DNA of 64,000 nucleotides from Acinetobacter sp. ANC 4169 (lineage in GTDB: Bacteria > Pseudomonadota > Gammaproteobacteria > Pseudomonadales > Moraxellaceae), in assembly GCF_002135355.1 (NCBI RefSeq), contig NZ_NEGE01000011.1:62001-126000 (forward strand), given 5' to 3'. Positions 55,070-64,000 of the stretch are shown here, one piece after another. Made by a program: the position numbers and the translations under genes. Under the pieces are notes generated by a model. The model was not told where the DNA came from. It did not search any database and was given only the letters and a program-made list of their open reading frames with translations. The number at the start of each line of letters is the position of its first letter. Positions within the stretch are counted from its first letter, which is position 1.

Positions 55070-56479
55070 TTATTCTACACGTTCGCCATGTTGACTTAAG
55101 TCTAGACCCATACGTTCATCATCATTCGCAACACGGATACCAATCACCAGATCAATCACTTTCAGAATGATGAAGGTCAATACCGCAGAGTAAGCGATAG
55201 TTGCCAATACACCTTCAAGTTGTACCCATAATTGATGCATCATGTCTGTCGGTACTTTATCACCCATGATGAATTCACTTGCAAACACCGCAGTCAGAAT
55301 GGCACCAACAATACCGCCTACACCATGCAGACCAAAGGCATCCAAAGAATCATCCGCTTTCAGAGCACGCTTAAGCGCTGTAATACCCCAGAAGCACACT
55401 ACACCGCCAATCAGCCCCATAGCCAATGCACCACCTACAGTCACGAAACCTGCTGCCGGTGTAATCACCACCAAACCTGCAACTGCGCCAGATGCACCGC
55501 CCAATACAGAGGCTTTACCACGAATCAATTTTTCAGTAATCAACCAGGCAATAGCTGCTGCCGCTGCTGCAACTTGCGTTACAATCAATGCATAACCTGC
55601 TGAACCATTTGCACCTAATGCAGACCCGCCATTGAAACCAAACCAGCCTACCCAAACCAGGCTTGCACCGACAACCGTTAAAGTCAGGTTATGCGGAGCC
55701 ATAGATTCACGGCCCAAGCCCATACGTTTACCCAGCATGTATGCAGCTACCAAACCTGCCACACCCGAGTTAATATGAACCACCGTACCGCCTGCAAAAT
55801 CAAGCGCACCATCATTAGCTAACCAGCCGCCGCCCCACACCCAGTGAGTAATTGGTGCGTAAACAACCACGCTCCAAATCGTAATAAATGCAACAAAGGC
55901 ACCAAATTTCATACGTTCTGCAATCGAACCTGTAATAATGGCTACAGTAATGATGGCAAATGTCATTTGGAAAATAACAAAGAGAATTTCTGGAATTGTT
56001 CCGGTTAAGGCAGTGGTCGTAATTCCAGATAACATGATTTTATCTAAATTACCAATGAAAGCATTGCCGCTACCAAAAGCCAGTGTATAACCAATCACCA
56101 CCCAAGTAATACTGACAATGGCTGCCGCAACAAAGCTATGTGCCATAGTGCCAAGTACGTTTTTCTTACGAACCATACCGCCGTAAAATAATGCGAGTCC
56201 TGGAATGGTCATCAATAAAACCAGTGCTGTAGACACTAAAATCCATGACGTGTCACCTGTGTCTAATTTTGGTTCTTCTTTCGCAGGTGCTGCTGTTTGT
56301 TCAGCTGGAGCAGGTGCCGCAGCTAATTCAGAATTTGTTGTTAATGATGTATCAGTAGTTTCGACCACTGTTACATTTTCAGCAGGAGTGGATGCTGCTG
56401 TTACTGCTTCTTCAGCCCACGCAACAGAACCACCTAAAAGTGCGCCAGACAAACTAAGCGCAATGAGCATTTTTTTCAT
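55070..56479 (-). CDS. amtB: Ammonium transporter AmtB
   Basis: Trimeric inner-membrane ammonium channel. 469 residues, longer than E. coli AmtB because of an N-terminal signal peptide (cleaved after AWA, about 22) followed by an Ala/Thr/Glu-rich periplasmic extension of about 50 residues before the first helix. Conserved stretches: WILVSTALVLLMTIPGLALFYGGMVRKKN, DFAGGTVVHINSGVAGLVAA with the pore region, and a GLHGVGGIVGAILTAVFAS near the end. Follows glnK by 58 bases, the classic glnK-amtB pair. Confidence 0.95.
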   Translation of the reverse strand: MKKMLIALSLSGALLGGSVAWAEEAVTAASTPAENVTVVETTDTSLTTNSELAAAPAPAEQTAAPAKEEPKLDTGDTSWILVSTALVLLMTIPGLALFYGGMVRKKNVLGTMAHSFVAAAIVSITWVVIGYTLAFGSGNAFIGNLDKIMLSGITTTALTGTIPEILFVIFQMTFAIITVAIITGSIAERMKFGAFVAFITIWSVVVYAPITHWVWGGGWLANDGALDFAGGTVVHINSGVAGLVAAYMLGKRMGLGRESMAPHNLTLTVVGASLVWVGWFGFNGGSALGANGSAGYALIVTQVAAAAAAIAWLITEKLIRGKASVLGGASGAVAGLVVITPAAGFVTVGGALAMGLIGGVVCFWGITALKRALKADDSLDAFGLHGVGGIVGAILTAVFASEFIMGDKVPTDMMHQLWVQLEGVLATIAYSAVLTFIILKVIDLVIGIRVANDDERMGLDLSQHGERVE

Positions 56480-56537
56480 TCGTATCCCCCAACCTAGTTT
56501 TTTGAGTTATTAGCTACTCAGCAAACTTCATGCCAAA

Positions 56538-56912
<375 letters not shown>

Positions 56913-56917
56913 TTATG

Positions 56918-56933
56918 TTCAAATTTCGTGCCA
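56918..56933 (-). promoter_or_regulatory. Sigma-54 promoter of glnK-amtB
   Basis: On the minus strand TGGCACG-AAAT-TTGAA matches the -24/-12 consensus TGGCACGNNNNTTGCW with one mismatch in the -12 half (TTGA for TTGC). It would start the RNA about 30 bases before the glnK ATG. NtrC control in nitrogen limitation is the expected regulation; no NtrC binding site was located with confidence. Confidence 0.78.
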
Positions 56934-57144
56934 AAAATTCTAAGGTTGGGGGAAATAGTAACTTTCGACACGAGTTTTCTTTATAACCTATTTTATACTT
57001 TTAGATGTAGTCTGAATTCCAAAAAGTAGACATTTTTACTATAAAATTAACGATTTTACATATCGGATAAAGTTATATCCGGTCGCATGGGACTATGGTC
57101 TAGGTTTGAGCAATGCTACACTAGCGCCACTTCTCCATCACTAT

Positions 57145-57384
57145 ATGGACACTGCAATGATTGAAACCCTATTACAAGCCATCATGGAACAACTCGATCA
57201 ACCGAAAAAGGATGTTGAACATAATTTACGTGCCTTACTGAATGAAGCAGTCAGCAAGATGGATCTGGTGTCTAGAGATGAAATCGAGCGACAACGTACT
57301 GCCCTCAATACTGCCAATTTACGATTAAATGAACTGCTTAAACAAGTTGAAGCCTTAGAAATTAAAATAAAGAACAATAAATAA
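57145..57384 (+). CDS. ubiK: Ubiquinone biosynthesis accessory factor UbiK
   Basis: Small BMFP-family coiled-coil protein that helps the aerobic ubiquinone pathway, with UbiJ in E. coli. About 80 residues; the core starts at MIETLLQAIMEQLDQP and has the LDLVSR-like MDLVSRDEIERQ followed by a leucine-zipper coiled coil. The frame is open to a TTG at 57106; ATGs at 57145 and 57157 are both possible and none has a good Shine-Dalgarno. Divergent from glnK. Confidence 0.85.
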   Translation: MDTAMIETLLQAIMEQLDQPKKDVEHNLRALLNEAVSKMDLVSRDEIERQRTALNTANLRLNELLKQVEALEIKIKNNK

Positions 57385-57452
57385 GCACCTTTTCAGTGCA
57401 TAAAAAGACCAAAAACGATTAAAAATAACGCACTACAATGGAACAATAATAA

Positions 57453-58940
57453 ATGTCTTTTGCCAAGATTTATACTCGAGGTCTGCTTGGACTTCATGCC
57501 CCGCTAATAGAGGTCGAAGTGCATGTCAGTCAGGGCTTGCCTTCTTTAACCATTGTCGGACTTGCCGAAGCGGCAGTTCGTGAAAGTAAAGACCGGGTCC
57601 GTTCTGCCATTATCAATAGTGGTTTTCAATTTCCTACCAAACGTCTCACCATCAATTTAGCGCCTGCAGATTTGCCCAAAGATGGTTCGCGTCTGGATTT
57701 GCCCATTGCTTTGGGCATTTTAATCGCTTCGGGACAACTGCCTGAAAATGTGACAGATCATCTGGAATTTATTGGTGAACTCGCCCTGGATGGTCAGCTT
57801 CGACCCATCACCGGTATTTTGAGTATCGCCATTGCCTGCCAGCAGTCCGGACATCATCTTTTCTTGCCGCAGCAAAATGCTCAAGATGCCTCGCAATTGC
57901 CCAATTTTGAAGTATTTGCCGCCCATCATCTCAAAGATGTATGTGAACATTTATCTAGCCAGCACCCGATTCAACAATATCAAGCGCATAGCAGCAACCA
58001 AATCAATCAGTACAAATTTGATTTAGCCGATGTCAAAGGTCAACTCCGTCCACGACGTGCTTTGGAAATTGCCGCAGCAGGTGGACATTCACTGCTGTTT
58101 AAAGGACCACCCGGCACCGGGAAAACCCTACTAGCATCTCGCTTGGCCAGTATTTTGCCACCCTTGGATATGCAAGAAAATTTAGAAGTCGCCAGCATTT
58201 ATTCGGTTGCCAACAGTTCACATCCCTTTGGGCAGCGTCCTTTTCGTGCGCCGCATCATACCGCTTCCGCAATTGCCCTGGTGGGAGGTGGCTCACATCC
58301 TAAACCGGGCGAAATTACCCTGGCACATTTGGGCGTATTATTTTTAGATGAGCTGCCCGAATTTGATCGTAAAGTTCTGGAAGTATTAAGGCAACCACTG
58401 GAATCTAAAGAAATTGTGATTTCACGTGCCTCCAGACAGATTACCTTTCCGGCCAACTTTCAACTGATTGCCGCAATGAATCCCTGTCCTTGTGGCTATG
58501 CTTTCAATCAGGATATTCGCTGTCAATGTTCTGCAGATGCGATTAAACGTTATCAAAATCGCATTTCAGGGCCGCTACTGGACCGGATTGACCTGCATAT
58601 TGATGTGCCGCCTTTACAGGCACACGAATTACAAGATACATCGCCAGTTGAAAATTCACATACGGTTCGCGAACGGGTGATTCAAGCCTATGAACAGCAG
58701 ATACAACGACAACAATGCCTGAACCATGCTTTAACGCCTCAACAGCTTGAACAGTTTGCCTGCCTCGATGCGCAGGCTCAGAAAATTATGGAAATGGCAC
58801 AGCAACGCTTGAATTTGTCTGCCCGGGCCTATCATCGGGTATTACGTGTCGCGCGAAGCATTGCCGATTTATCGCAACATGCCGAGATTCAAAGCCAGCA
58901 TTTAACCGAAGCTTTGTCTTATCGGGCACAACAGGGCTAA
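57453..58940 (+). CDS. comM: ComM/YifB family AAA+ ATPase
   Basis: Hexameric branch-migration helicase-like ATPase that promotes integration of transforming DNA; a good fit for naturally competent Acinetobacter. 495 residues. N-terminal Lon-protease-like domain (about 1-165), AAA+ core with Walker A GPPGTGKT at 218-225, Walker B VLFLDELPEF, and a zinc-binding CPCGY...CQCS segment in the sensor region, plus a C-terminal Mg-chelatase subunit domain. Confidence 0.94.
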   Translation: MSFAKIYTRGLLGLHAPLIEVEVHVSQGLPSLTIVGLAEAAVRESKDRVRSAIINSGFQFPTKRLTINLAPADLPKDGSRLDLPIALGILIASGQLPENVTDHLEFIGELALDGQLRPITGILSIAIACQQSGHHLFLPQQNAQDASQLPNFEVFAAHHLKDVCEHLSSQHPIQQYQAHSSNQINQYKFDLADVKGQLRPRRALEIAAAGGHSLLFKGPPGTGKTLLASRLASILPPLDMQENLEVASIYSVANSSHPFGQRPFRAPHHTASAIALVGGGSHPKPGEITLAHLGVLFLDELPEFDRKVLEVLRQPLESKEIVISRASRQITFPANFQLIAAMNPCPCGYAFNQDIRCQCSADAIKRYQNRISGPLLDRIDLHIDVPPLQAHELQDTSPVENSHTVRERVIQAYEQQIQRQQCLNHALTPQQLEQFACLDAQAQKIMEMAQQRLNLSARAYHRVLRVARSIADLSQHAEIQSQHLTEALSYRAQQG

Positions 58941-58946
58941 TTTAAG

Positions 58947-59453
58947 ATGCATAATTTACTGATTCGTAGTGAAAATCCTGCTGATGATGCGGCAATTAGC
59001 CATGTGATTGAACAGGCATTTCAAAAGCAGCAATACTCCAGTCATAACGAACAATTCATTGTCACTGCCCTGCGCAAAGCCAATGCACTGAGCATTTCTT
59101 TGGTCGCTGTTTTAAATCAGCACATAGTGGGGCATATCGCTATTTCACCCGTAAAAATTTCTTCAGGTGTGCAAGGCTGGTATGGCTTAGGGCCGGTCGC
59201 TGTTTTACCAGAATGGCAACTGCAAGGTATAGGTTCAGCGCTCATCCAATCCGGATTAAGCCAATTGAAAGCTCATTCAGCCAAAGGCTGTGTGGTTTTA
59301 GGTGATCCGGATTTCTATACCCAATTTGGTTTCAAGGCAGTTCCTGAACTCATCTTGGAGCATGTTCCGGCTCAATATTTTCAGGCTTTGGCTTTTCAGG
59401 GAGATATACCTCAAGCTTATGTCAGCTATCATCCCGCATTTTCTGCCACATGA
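58947..59453 (+). CDS. GNAT-family N-acetyltransferase
   Basis: 168-residue acetyl-CoA-dependent transferase of the YhbS-like GNAT subgroup. The acetyl-CoA loop is WQLQGIGSALIQSGLSQLK near residues 91-109 (Q-x-x-G-I/G-S), preceded by the strand YGLGPVAVLPE. LGDPDFYTQFGFKAV is the typical YhbS end. Starts 6 bases after comM, likely in the same transcript. Substrate unknown. Confidence 0.88.
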   Translation: MHNLLIRSENPADDAAISHVIEQAFQKQQYSSHNEQFIVTALRKANALSISLVAVLNQHIVGHIAISPVKISSGVQGWYGLGPVAVLPEWQLQGIGSALIQSGLSQLKAHSAKGCVVLGDPDFYTQFGFKAVPELILEHVPAQYFQALAFQGDIPQAYVSYHPAFSAT

Positions 59454-59532
59454 GCAAAAATAAAGACATTGCTTTTATTTTTTTAGAACAAGGAACGAAA
59501 TATCAGAAGCCCCTAAATTATCTCCATAAAAA

Positions 59533-59559
59533 AACCTCCAAAGCTTGGCTTTGGAGGTT
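59533..59559. terminator. Terminator between GNAT gene and TorF-type porin
   Basis: AACCTCCAAAG pairs with CTTTGGAGGTT, five-base loop, 11-bp perfect stem with A/T flanks for both converging genes. Confidence 0.9.
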
Positions 59560-59575
59560 ATTTAATCATTTGAAA

Positions 59576-60319
59576 TTAAAATGCTTTGGTTAAGGTAAAT
59601 ACCGCACCCGTTTCTACCCCACGACTATCAGGATCAATATCCGTACCTATCGCAGCCAATTCAGCAGTTAGGCCATCAACAGAAGCAAATGAATAAGTCA
59701 CACCCGCTTTCCAGTCGAAATAGCTGTCATCACCACTGCCAAAGTCATAATCATCCGCCAGCGTATAACCCAGTGCAGCAACACCGCCAAAACCAGTTGC
59801 ACCAAAAGGTACAGAATAAGTTGCATTTAGGTACCATGCATCAGTATCTAAACCCAAGAAATCATTAGTATAGTTAACCGCCGTTAATAGACTTGCACCT
59901 TCTACCAATACGTCATTAAATGTCAATTTACCGTATAATTCCAACCAGTTTAAGTCACTTTCACTTGGATAAGCGTAGTACCATAAACCTACATCTAATA
60001 ACGGTTTATTGGCAAAGTTATCTAAAGTCGTTGCAAAACCGATGTAAGGATCAAGCTCAATGTGGGCTGTACCACCAAAATCTACATTTGAACCCCATAC
60101 ACCCGCATATACACCTGACTCATGTGACAATACAAAACCTGCTTGTACGGCTGGATCATTAAAGGTTTGCGTCATACCACGATAACGATAATCTGAGGTT
60201 AGTGCTGCAGTGCCACTCACAGACAAGCCTAATGGTGATGCAGGTGTTTCATCTGCAAAAGTGAAGGTAGATGCTGTTGCAACTACAGCTAAAGATAATG
60301 CTTTTAAAGTTAATTTCAT
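59576..60319 (-). CDS. TorF-family putative porin, paralogue 1
   Basis: Predicted outer-membrane beta-barrel of the TorF/TIGR02001 family, about 247 residues from the ATG at 60319, where a GGGGGA sits 8-9 bases upstream. Signal peptide cleaved after FA near residue 22. The first strand DYRYRGMTQTFNDPAVQAGFVL is the family signature and the end TGAVFTLTKAF has the terminal Phe of outer-membrane proteins. Alternating aromatic strands throughout. Substrate not known. A paralogue sits 383 bases upstream on the same strand. Confidence 0.82.
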   Translation of the reverse strand: MKLTLKALSLAVVATASTFTFADETPASPLGLSVSGTAALTSDYRYRGMTQTFNDPAVQAGFVLSHESGVYAGVWGSNVDFGGTAHIELDPYIGFATTLDNFANKPLLDVGLWYYAYPSESDLNWLELYGKLTFNDVLVEGASLLTAVNYTNDFLGLDTDAWYLNATYSVPFGATGFGGVAALGYTLADDYDFGSGDDSYFDWKAGVTYSFASVDGLTAELAAIGTDIDPDSRGVETGAVFTLTKAF

Positions 60320-60337
60320 TGTTTGCTTCCCCCACAT

Positions 60338-60701
60338 CGTACTACGACGGTTTTTTTGGTTATTTCGATAAACTCAATGAGGAAATAGCAATTGCTATGC
60401 CAAAAGCAAAATCAGATTTCTACAATGCCTCTAAAATAAACAATAAATACACCTATCATACTGTTTTTATTAAATTTTAATTAATTATCATAAATTTATC
60501 TTAAATATCGTTTATTCGATGCGATAGCCAGTTTGCTCAGTATTAAAACTCACTTCATCTTTAGAGCAAGATTCATATTTACTTACATCATGCCTCTTTT
60601 TAAGGCTATTTTTTCACCAGTTTTCTTCGTTATGCATGAAAAAAGTGCACAATTTTAAAGCAAATTGTGCACTTTAAAGAATTTTATAGCCAGTGAAGAA
60701 C
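60338..60701. other. 364-bp gap between the two TorF-type genes
   Basis: Holds the promoter of paralogue 1 (not resolved) and the terminator of paralogue 2 at 60642-60675. AT-rich and otherwise without visible genes. Confidence 0.55.
60642..60675. terminator. Strong hairpin terminator of TorF-type paralogue 2
   Basis: AAAGTGCACAATTT pairs perfectly with AAATTGTGCACTTT over 14 bp, six-base loop, directly after the leftward paralogue 2 gene; T-rich flank on the minus strand. Confidence 0.85.
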
Positions 60702-61472
60702 TTAAAAATTAAAATTCAATCCCAAAACCAGCTGATCATCAAAATCTGTATCAAAACGATCCTTGCCCCCAAAGACATAATCTAAGGATGCTGTTGCACC
60801 AGTATTGGCAATTGCTTTGCTTAGGCCAATGCGCGCTTCATTGAAAGCAACATCGTTTTTCGTTTCAATGATGCTGTCATCACGACTACTATTATAAAGA
60901 GATGCACCTACCGAAGTATTTAGCATAAAATTTTGCGCTAAAGCATAACTATAAGCTGCACTTAAATACACATCTCCGGCATTGGCAAAAGAAGCATCGC
61001 TAAGCATCACCGCCGCACCTAAAGTTAAATCTTTATAAGCCAGTTCACCCAATACATCGAATGCAGTAGTTTTACGTTTATCACCGTTGTCACCATATAC
61101 CGTACCGCCATTTTGATAGTAATAAGCAGTCCCTTGAAGCTTATAGCTCCAGTCCTGATTCAGCTCCTTACCATACGCGACATAAAAATCATGTTCAAAG
61201 CCATGATCTTTATCATCATCAGAAGGATCATAACCGAGTGTTGACCCCCAATATCCCAAGGTTATTCCGCTGTTATGTGCGTACTCAAGCCCAGCTTGTA
61301 AAGTGACATCATCGTTTTCCACACCACCGCGGTAAATATATTTATTGACCACTGCAAAACTACCACTTAGCTCGCCTGCTGTTTGTGAAGGTATATTTTC
61401 CTCAGCAAATACAGACATTGTGCTGATTGCAAGCAAACAAGTTAATGAAATTTTATGTGATATTTGCAGCAT
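60702..61472 (-). CDS. TorF-family putative porin, paralogue 2
   Basis: 256-residue predicted outer-membrane beta-barrel of the same family as the gene at 59576. Signal peptide cleaved after VFA (about 23). The Y-I-Y-R-G-G motif replaces YRYRG of paralogue 1, strands are aromatic-rich (HDFYVAYGKELNQDWSY), and the C-terminus is NFNF with a terminal Phe. Both proteins probably arose by duplication but have diverged strongly. Substrate unknown. Confidence 0.8.
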   Translation of the reverse strand: MLQISHKISLTCLLAISTMSVFAEENIPSQTAGELSGSFAVVNKYIYRGGVENDDVTLQAGLEYAHNSGITLGYWGSTLGYDPSDDDKDHGFEHDFYVAYGKELNQDWSYKLQGTAYYYQNGGTVYGDNGDKRKTTAFDVLGELAYKDLTLGAAVMLSDASFANAGDVYLSAAYSYALAQNFMLNTSVGASLYNSSRDDSIIETKNDVAFNEARIGLSKAIANTGATASLDYVFGGKDRFDTDFDDQLVLGLNFNF

Positions 61473-62054
61473 TACTACCCCGTATAGAATCGCTTAAAGA
61501 TTCTGTTCAACGATGAATTTGGCTGCGGATTTTAAAACTTTTTTATACTTTTTGGTCAATTTTTTTAAATTGCTCTGGCGTACTTTTATGTAACTAATAA
61601 TCAATAAGTCAGCTTCATACTGAATTAAAATAGATTTTTATATTGAAAAAATTAGATGAAATTTCAATAGATATGAATTTAAAAAAAAATTGCTGATTGT
61701 GCATTCACTCCTCGGCTGAATATCCATAAATCAGTGCTTTTAATCCACATTAGACTAAAGTCTAAAGCAGGAAGATTTCATAAAATTAAGTATAAATGAT
61801 GAACTTCAGCTTCCTATGAATGGTTAAAATTACAAAACAGGTTATTTATATTTTAAATATATTATTGTTTTGTAAAATAATTTTAACAAATAGAAACTTT
61901 TTAATATTTTTATAGACTAAAAGGTATAAAATTATATTCAAAGAATGCATAACTTTAATTAAATAAAATGTATTAAAAAATGATTTTTTTGCGATACATT
62001 CCGTATACAATTCCTTCAATTTCTATCTCCCATTTTGTATAAGGCCACCTCCCA
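61473..62054. other. 582-bp AT-rich divergent region upstream of OprD-type porin
   Basis: No gene visible on either strand. It carries the promoters of the leftward TorF-type gene and the rightward OprD-type gene. A candidate -10 TATACA for the porin is at 62004-62009, about 45 bases before its ATG, but no -35 of quality. Such long AT-rich leaders are compatible with nucleoid-protein or multiple-regulator control, not shown. Confidence 0.55.
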
Positions 62055-63347
62055 ATGCAAAACGTACAAAAACTTACTTTAGCAGTTTTAATTCAAGCTG
62101 CTTTGATTTCTACTGCCTATGCCAGCGAACAAAGCGAAGCTAAAGGCTTTGTTGAAGATGCTGAAGGTTCTGTATTGTTCCGCACCGGCTATATCAACCG
62201 CGATAAAAAAGCGCCTGGCAAGAAAGATCAAAGTTCTGCTGCACAATCGGCTATTGTCAAACTCGAGTCTGGTTTTACACAGGGTGTAGTCGGTTTTGGT
62301 GTAAATGCTGTAGGTGATGCTTCGTTTAAACTGGGCGAAAACAAAAATGCAAATAACGGCATGATTCCTAAGCATGCAGATGGTTCTGCATACGATCATT
62401 GGGCTCGTGGCGGTGCCAGTGTTAAAGCACGTGTTTCAAACACGACTGTTGAGTACGGTACTCAAGTATTAGATATTCCTGTACTGGCAAGTAATACTGG
62501 CCGTATGGTTCCTGAATATTTCACTGGTGTACTTGCAACAAGCCATGAAATTGAAAATCTGGAAGTTATTGCGGGTAAATTCACCAAAAACCAATATTCC
62601 GATCAAATTAACACTGATAGCGAAAAATTAGACCGTGCCGTGGTTTGGGGCGCAAAATATAAAGTGAATGATGCTTTAAATACTGCATACTACGGTGTAG
62701 ACATTAAAGATAAATTAGAACGTCACTATGCAAATGTGAACTATAAACAAGCTTTGGCAAATGACAGTTCATTCACTTATGACTTCAGCGGCTACCACAC
62801 TGAATTTGAGCCGGGCACGACATATTCAGCAACAGTAGCAGATCCATCTACACAAAATACCCATAACACTATTTTTGCTGTGTCAGGTACATACAATAAA
62901 GATGTACACAACCTAATGTTGGCTTATCAACAAAACTCTGGCAACGTGGGTTATGACTACAGTGGCAATGGTGATGGTTACCAATCCATCTATATGCCAA
63001 ACTCATACCTTTCAGACTTTATCGGCAACGATGAAAAATCTGTACAGCTTCAATACAGCTATAACTTCAAAAACCAAGGCTTAGCTGGCTTGAACTGGAC
63101 TACTGCTTATGTTTATGGTTGGGATATCAAAGCAACTGATAATAAAGGAACTATCATCAGTGATCACGCTAAAGAGCGCGAATTCTTTAACCAAGTGAAA
63201 TACACTGTTCAAAGTGGTTTTGCCAAAGATGCAAGCTTGCGTGTACGTAACTCTTACTACCGTGCAAGCAATGCTTACCAAGCTGGTTACATCGGTGATA
63301 CCAATGAATGGCGTATCTTCCTTGATATTCCTGTGAAATTATTTTAA
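62055..63347 (+). CDS. OprD-family outer-membrane porin
   Basis: Predicted 18-stranded substrate-specific channel (OprD/Occ type), 430 residues. Signal peptide cleaved after AYA (23), then the family start EAKGFVEDAEGSVLFRTGYINRD and the segment VKARVSNTTVEYGTQVLDIPVLASNTGRMVPEYFTG, typical of OprD proteins; terminal Phe after DIPVKLF. In A. baumannii the OccAB1/OprD porin is, from memory, adjacent to ppa as here; such porins take up basic amino acids and can admit carbapenems. Substrate for this copy is not shown by sequence. Confidence 0.9.
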   Translation: MQNVQKLTLAVLIQAALISTAYASEQSEAKGFVEDAEGSVLFRTGYINRDKKAPGKKDQSSAAQSAIVKLESGFTQGVVGFGVNAVGDASFKLGENKNANNGMIPKHADGSAYDHWARGGASVKARVSNTTVEYGTQVLDIPVLASNTGRMVPEYFTGVLATSHEIENLEVIAGKFTKNQYSDQINTDSEKLDRAVVWGAKYKVNDALNTAYYGVDIKDKLERHYANVNYKQALANDSSFTYDFSGYHTEFEPGTTYSATVADPSTQNTHNTIFAVSGTYNKDVHNLMLAYQQNSGNVGYDYSGNGDGYQSIYMPNSYLSDFIGNDEKSVQLQYSYNFKNQGLAGLNWTTAYVYGWDIKATDNKGTIISDHAKEREFFNQVKYTVQSGFAKDASLRVRNSYYRASNAYQAGYIGDTNEWRIFLDIPVKLF

Positions 63348-63373
63348 TTCACAGTAAGTTCAAGAGATAAAAA

Positions 63374-63402
63374 AACCTGCACATTGTGCAGGTTTTTTTT
63401 GT
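63374..63402. terminator. Terminator between porin and ppa
   Basis: AACCTGCAC-ATT-GTGCAGGTT with a long T-run on the plus strand and an A-run on the other side; serves the porin and probably ppa. Confidence 0.92.
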
Positions 63403-63442
63403 TTTTAGATTTTAAAAATAAAAGCTAAAAACCAAAAATCAA

Positions 63443-63973
63443 TTATGCATTTTTGTAAGCTTCGATTGAGCTAAGCACTTCTTGTTTTGCAACATCAGCA
63501 CCTTCCCAACCACTTAACTTAACCCATTTTCCTGGCTCTAAGTCTTTGTAGTGTTGGAAGAAGTGTTCGATTTGGCTAATCAACAACGGAGGAAGATCAG
63601 TGTACTCCTGAACATCTTTGTAGATCGGTGTCAATTTTTCGTGTGGAACTGCAACCAGTTTCGCGTCAATACCACCATCATCTTCCATGTTCAATTTGCC
63701 CACTGGACGGCAACGGATTACTGAACCTGGTTCAACCGGGTGTGGAGTTACAACCAATACGTCTAATGGGTCACCATCAAGAGATAGTGTATTTGGTACA
63801 TAACCATAGTTTGCTGGGTAGAACATTGCAGTACCCATGAAACGGTCTACAAATAATGCATCAGAATCTTTGTCGATTTCGTATTTGATTGGTGCTGCAT
63901 TTGCAGGAATTTCAATAATTACATAGATGTCGTTTGGTGCATCTTTACCCGCTGGGATATTGCTGTAGCTCAT
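63443..63973 (-). CDS. ppa: Inorganic pyrophosphatase
   Basis: Family I soluble pyrophosphatase hydrolysing PPi to drive biosynthesis. 176 residues from the ATG at 63973 (AAAGAG about 8 bases upstream), the E. coli length; a longer frame starts six codons earlier. Metal-binding motif DGDPLDVLV (about 66-74), the KYEIDKDS start and [16 protein letters not shown] end are present. The window ends 27 bases before its start region. Confidence 0.96.
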   Translation of the reverse strand: MSYSNIPAGKDAPNDIYVIIEIPANAAPIKYEIDKDSDALFVDRFMGTAMFYPANYGYVPNTLSLDGDPLDVLVVTPHPVEPGSVIRCRPVGKLNMEDDGGIDAKLVAVPHEKLTPIYKDVQEYTDLPPLLISQIEHFFQHYKDLEPGKWVKLSGWEGADVAKQEVLSSIEAYKNA

Positions 63974-64000
63974 AGCATCACTCTTTAACAAGTTAAATCT

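Noticed and set aside
60271..60480. 69-codon open frame upstream of TorF-type paralogue 1
   Set aside because: Antisense to the signal-peptide region and promoter; low-complexity product without support.

Overview
This window is a stretch of ordinary chromosomal (core) sequence from a gammaproteobacterium, almost certainly an Acinetobacter. Reasons: AT-leaning base composition, the pilD-coaE junction, a GacA-type regulator next to pilSR, nrdR-ribD with an adenine methyltransferase inside the riboflavin genes, an OprD-type porin beside ppa, paired TorF-type putative porins and a short (619-residue) FeoB. I see no rRNA, tRNA, CRISPR array, prophage or intact transposase. Species cannot be fixed from the sequence alone.

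Layout. 1-3.2 kb: end of pilD, coaE, a DMT exporter, rlmB, ppnP. 3.7-5.4 kb: recN. 5.4-8.9 kb: a leftward four-gene envelope operon (COG3014-type TPR protein, YcfL, LpoB, CsgG-like lipoprotein). 9.2-10.2 kb: yqgE-ruvX. 10.3-10.85 kb: a dispersed repeat (copy A) interrupted by a 266-bp MITE-like insertion. 10.9-15.5 kb: an AaeB/AaeX/AaeA-like efflux operon divergent from an IclR regulator, with tandem inverted repeats between them. 15.7-21 kb: AlkB-like dioxygenase, ABC exporter, a second repeat copy (B) in opposite orientation, phoU, tolC-like gene. 21.3-27.7 kb: an unknown lipoprotein, TPP riboswitch-thiC, nudF-cpdA, dksA-gluQ. 27.8-33.2 kb: zinc-ribbon protein, ftsW-murD, and feoA-feoB with a Cys-rich partner under a Fur-box promoter. 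33.4-37.8 kb: xerC, a DsbC-like lipoprotein, hom-thrC. 37.9-42.9 kb: pbpG, gacA, pilS-pilR. 42.9-48 kb: ctp, gpmI, lptG-lptF. 48.1-50.6 kb: pepA-holC and a coiled-coil protein. 50.7-54.9 kb: DedA protein and nrdR-ribD-adenine methylase-ribE. 55-59.5 kb: glnK-amtB behind a sigma-54-type promoter, ubiK, comM, a GNAT enzyme. 59.6-64 kb: two TorF-type putative porins, an OprD-type porin, ppa.

Most genes are housekeeping: envelope assembly (ftsW, murD, lptFG, pbpG, LpoB operon), type IV pili (pilD, pilSR), cofactors (coaE, thiC, ribD/ribE, ubiK), threonine synthesis, iron and ammonium uptake, DNA repair and competence (recN, xerC, comM, ruvX). The least explained parts are the ~310-bp repeat pair sitting in two convergent intergenic gaps, the MITE nested in one of them, hairpins overlapping the translation-start regions of gluQ and nudF, and the four-gene LpoB/CsgG-like envelope operon. 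Start codons were chosen by Shine-Dalgarno position and family N-termini, and often differ from the longest open frame.
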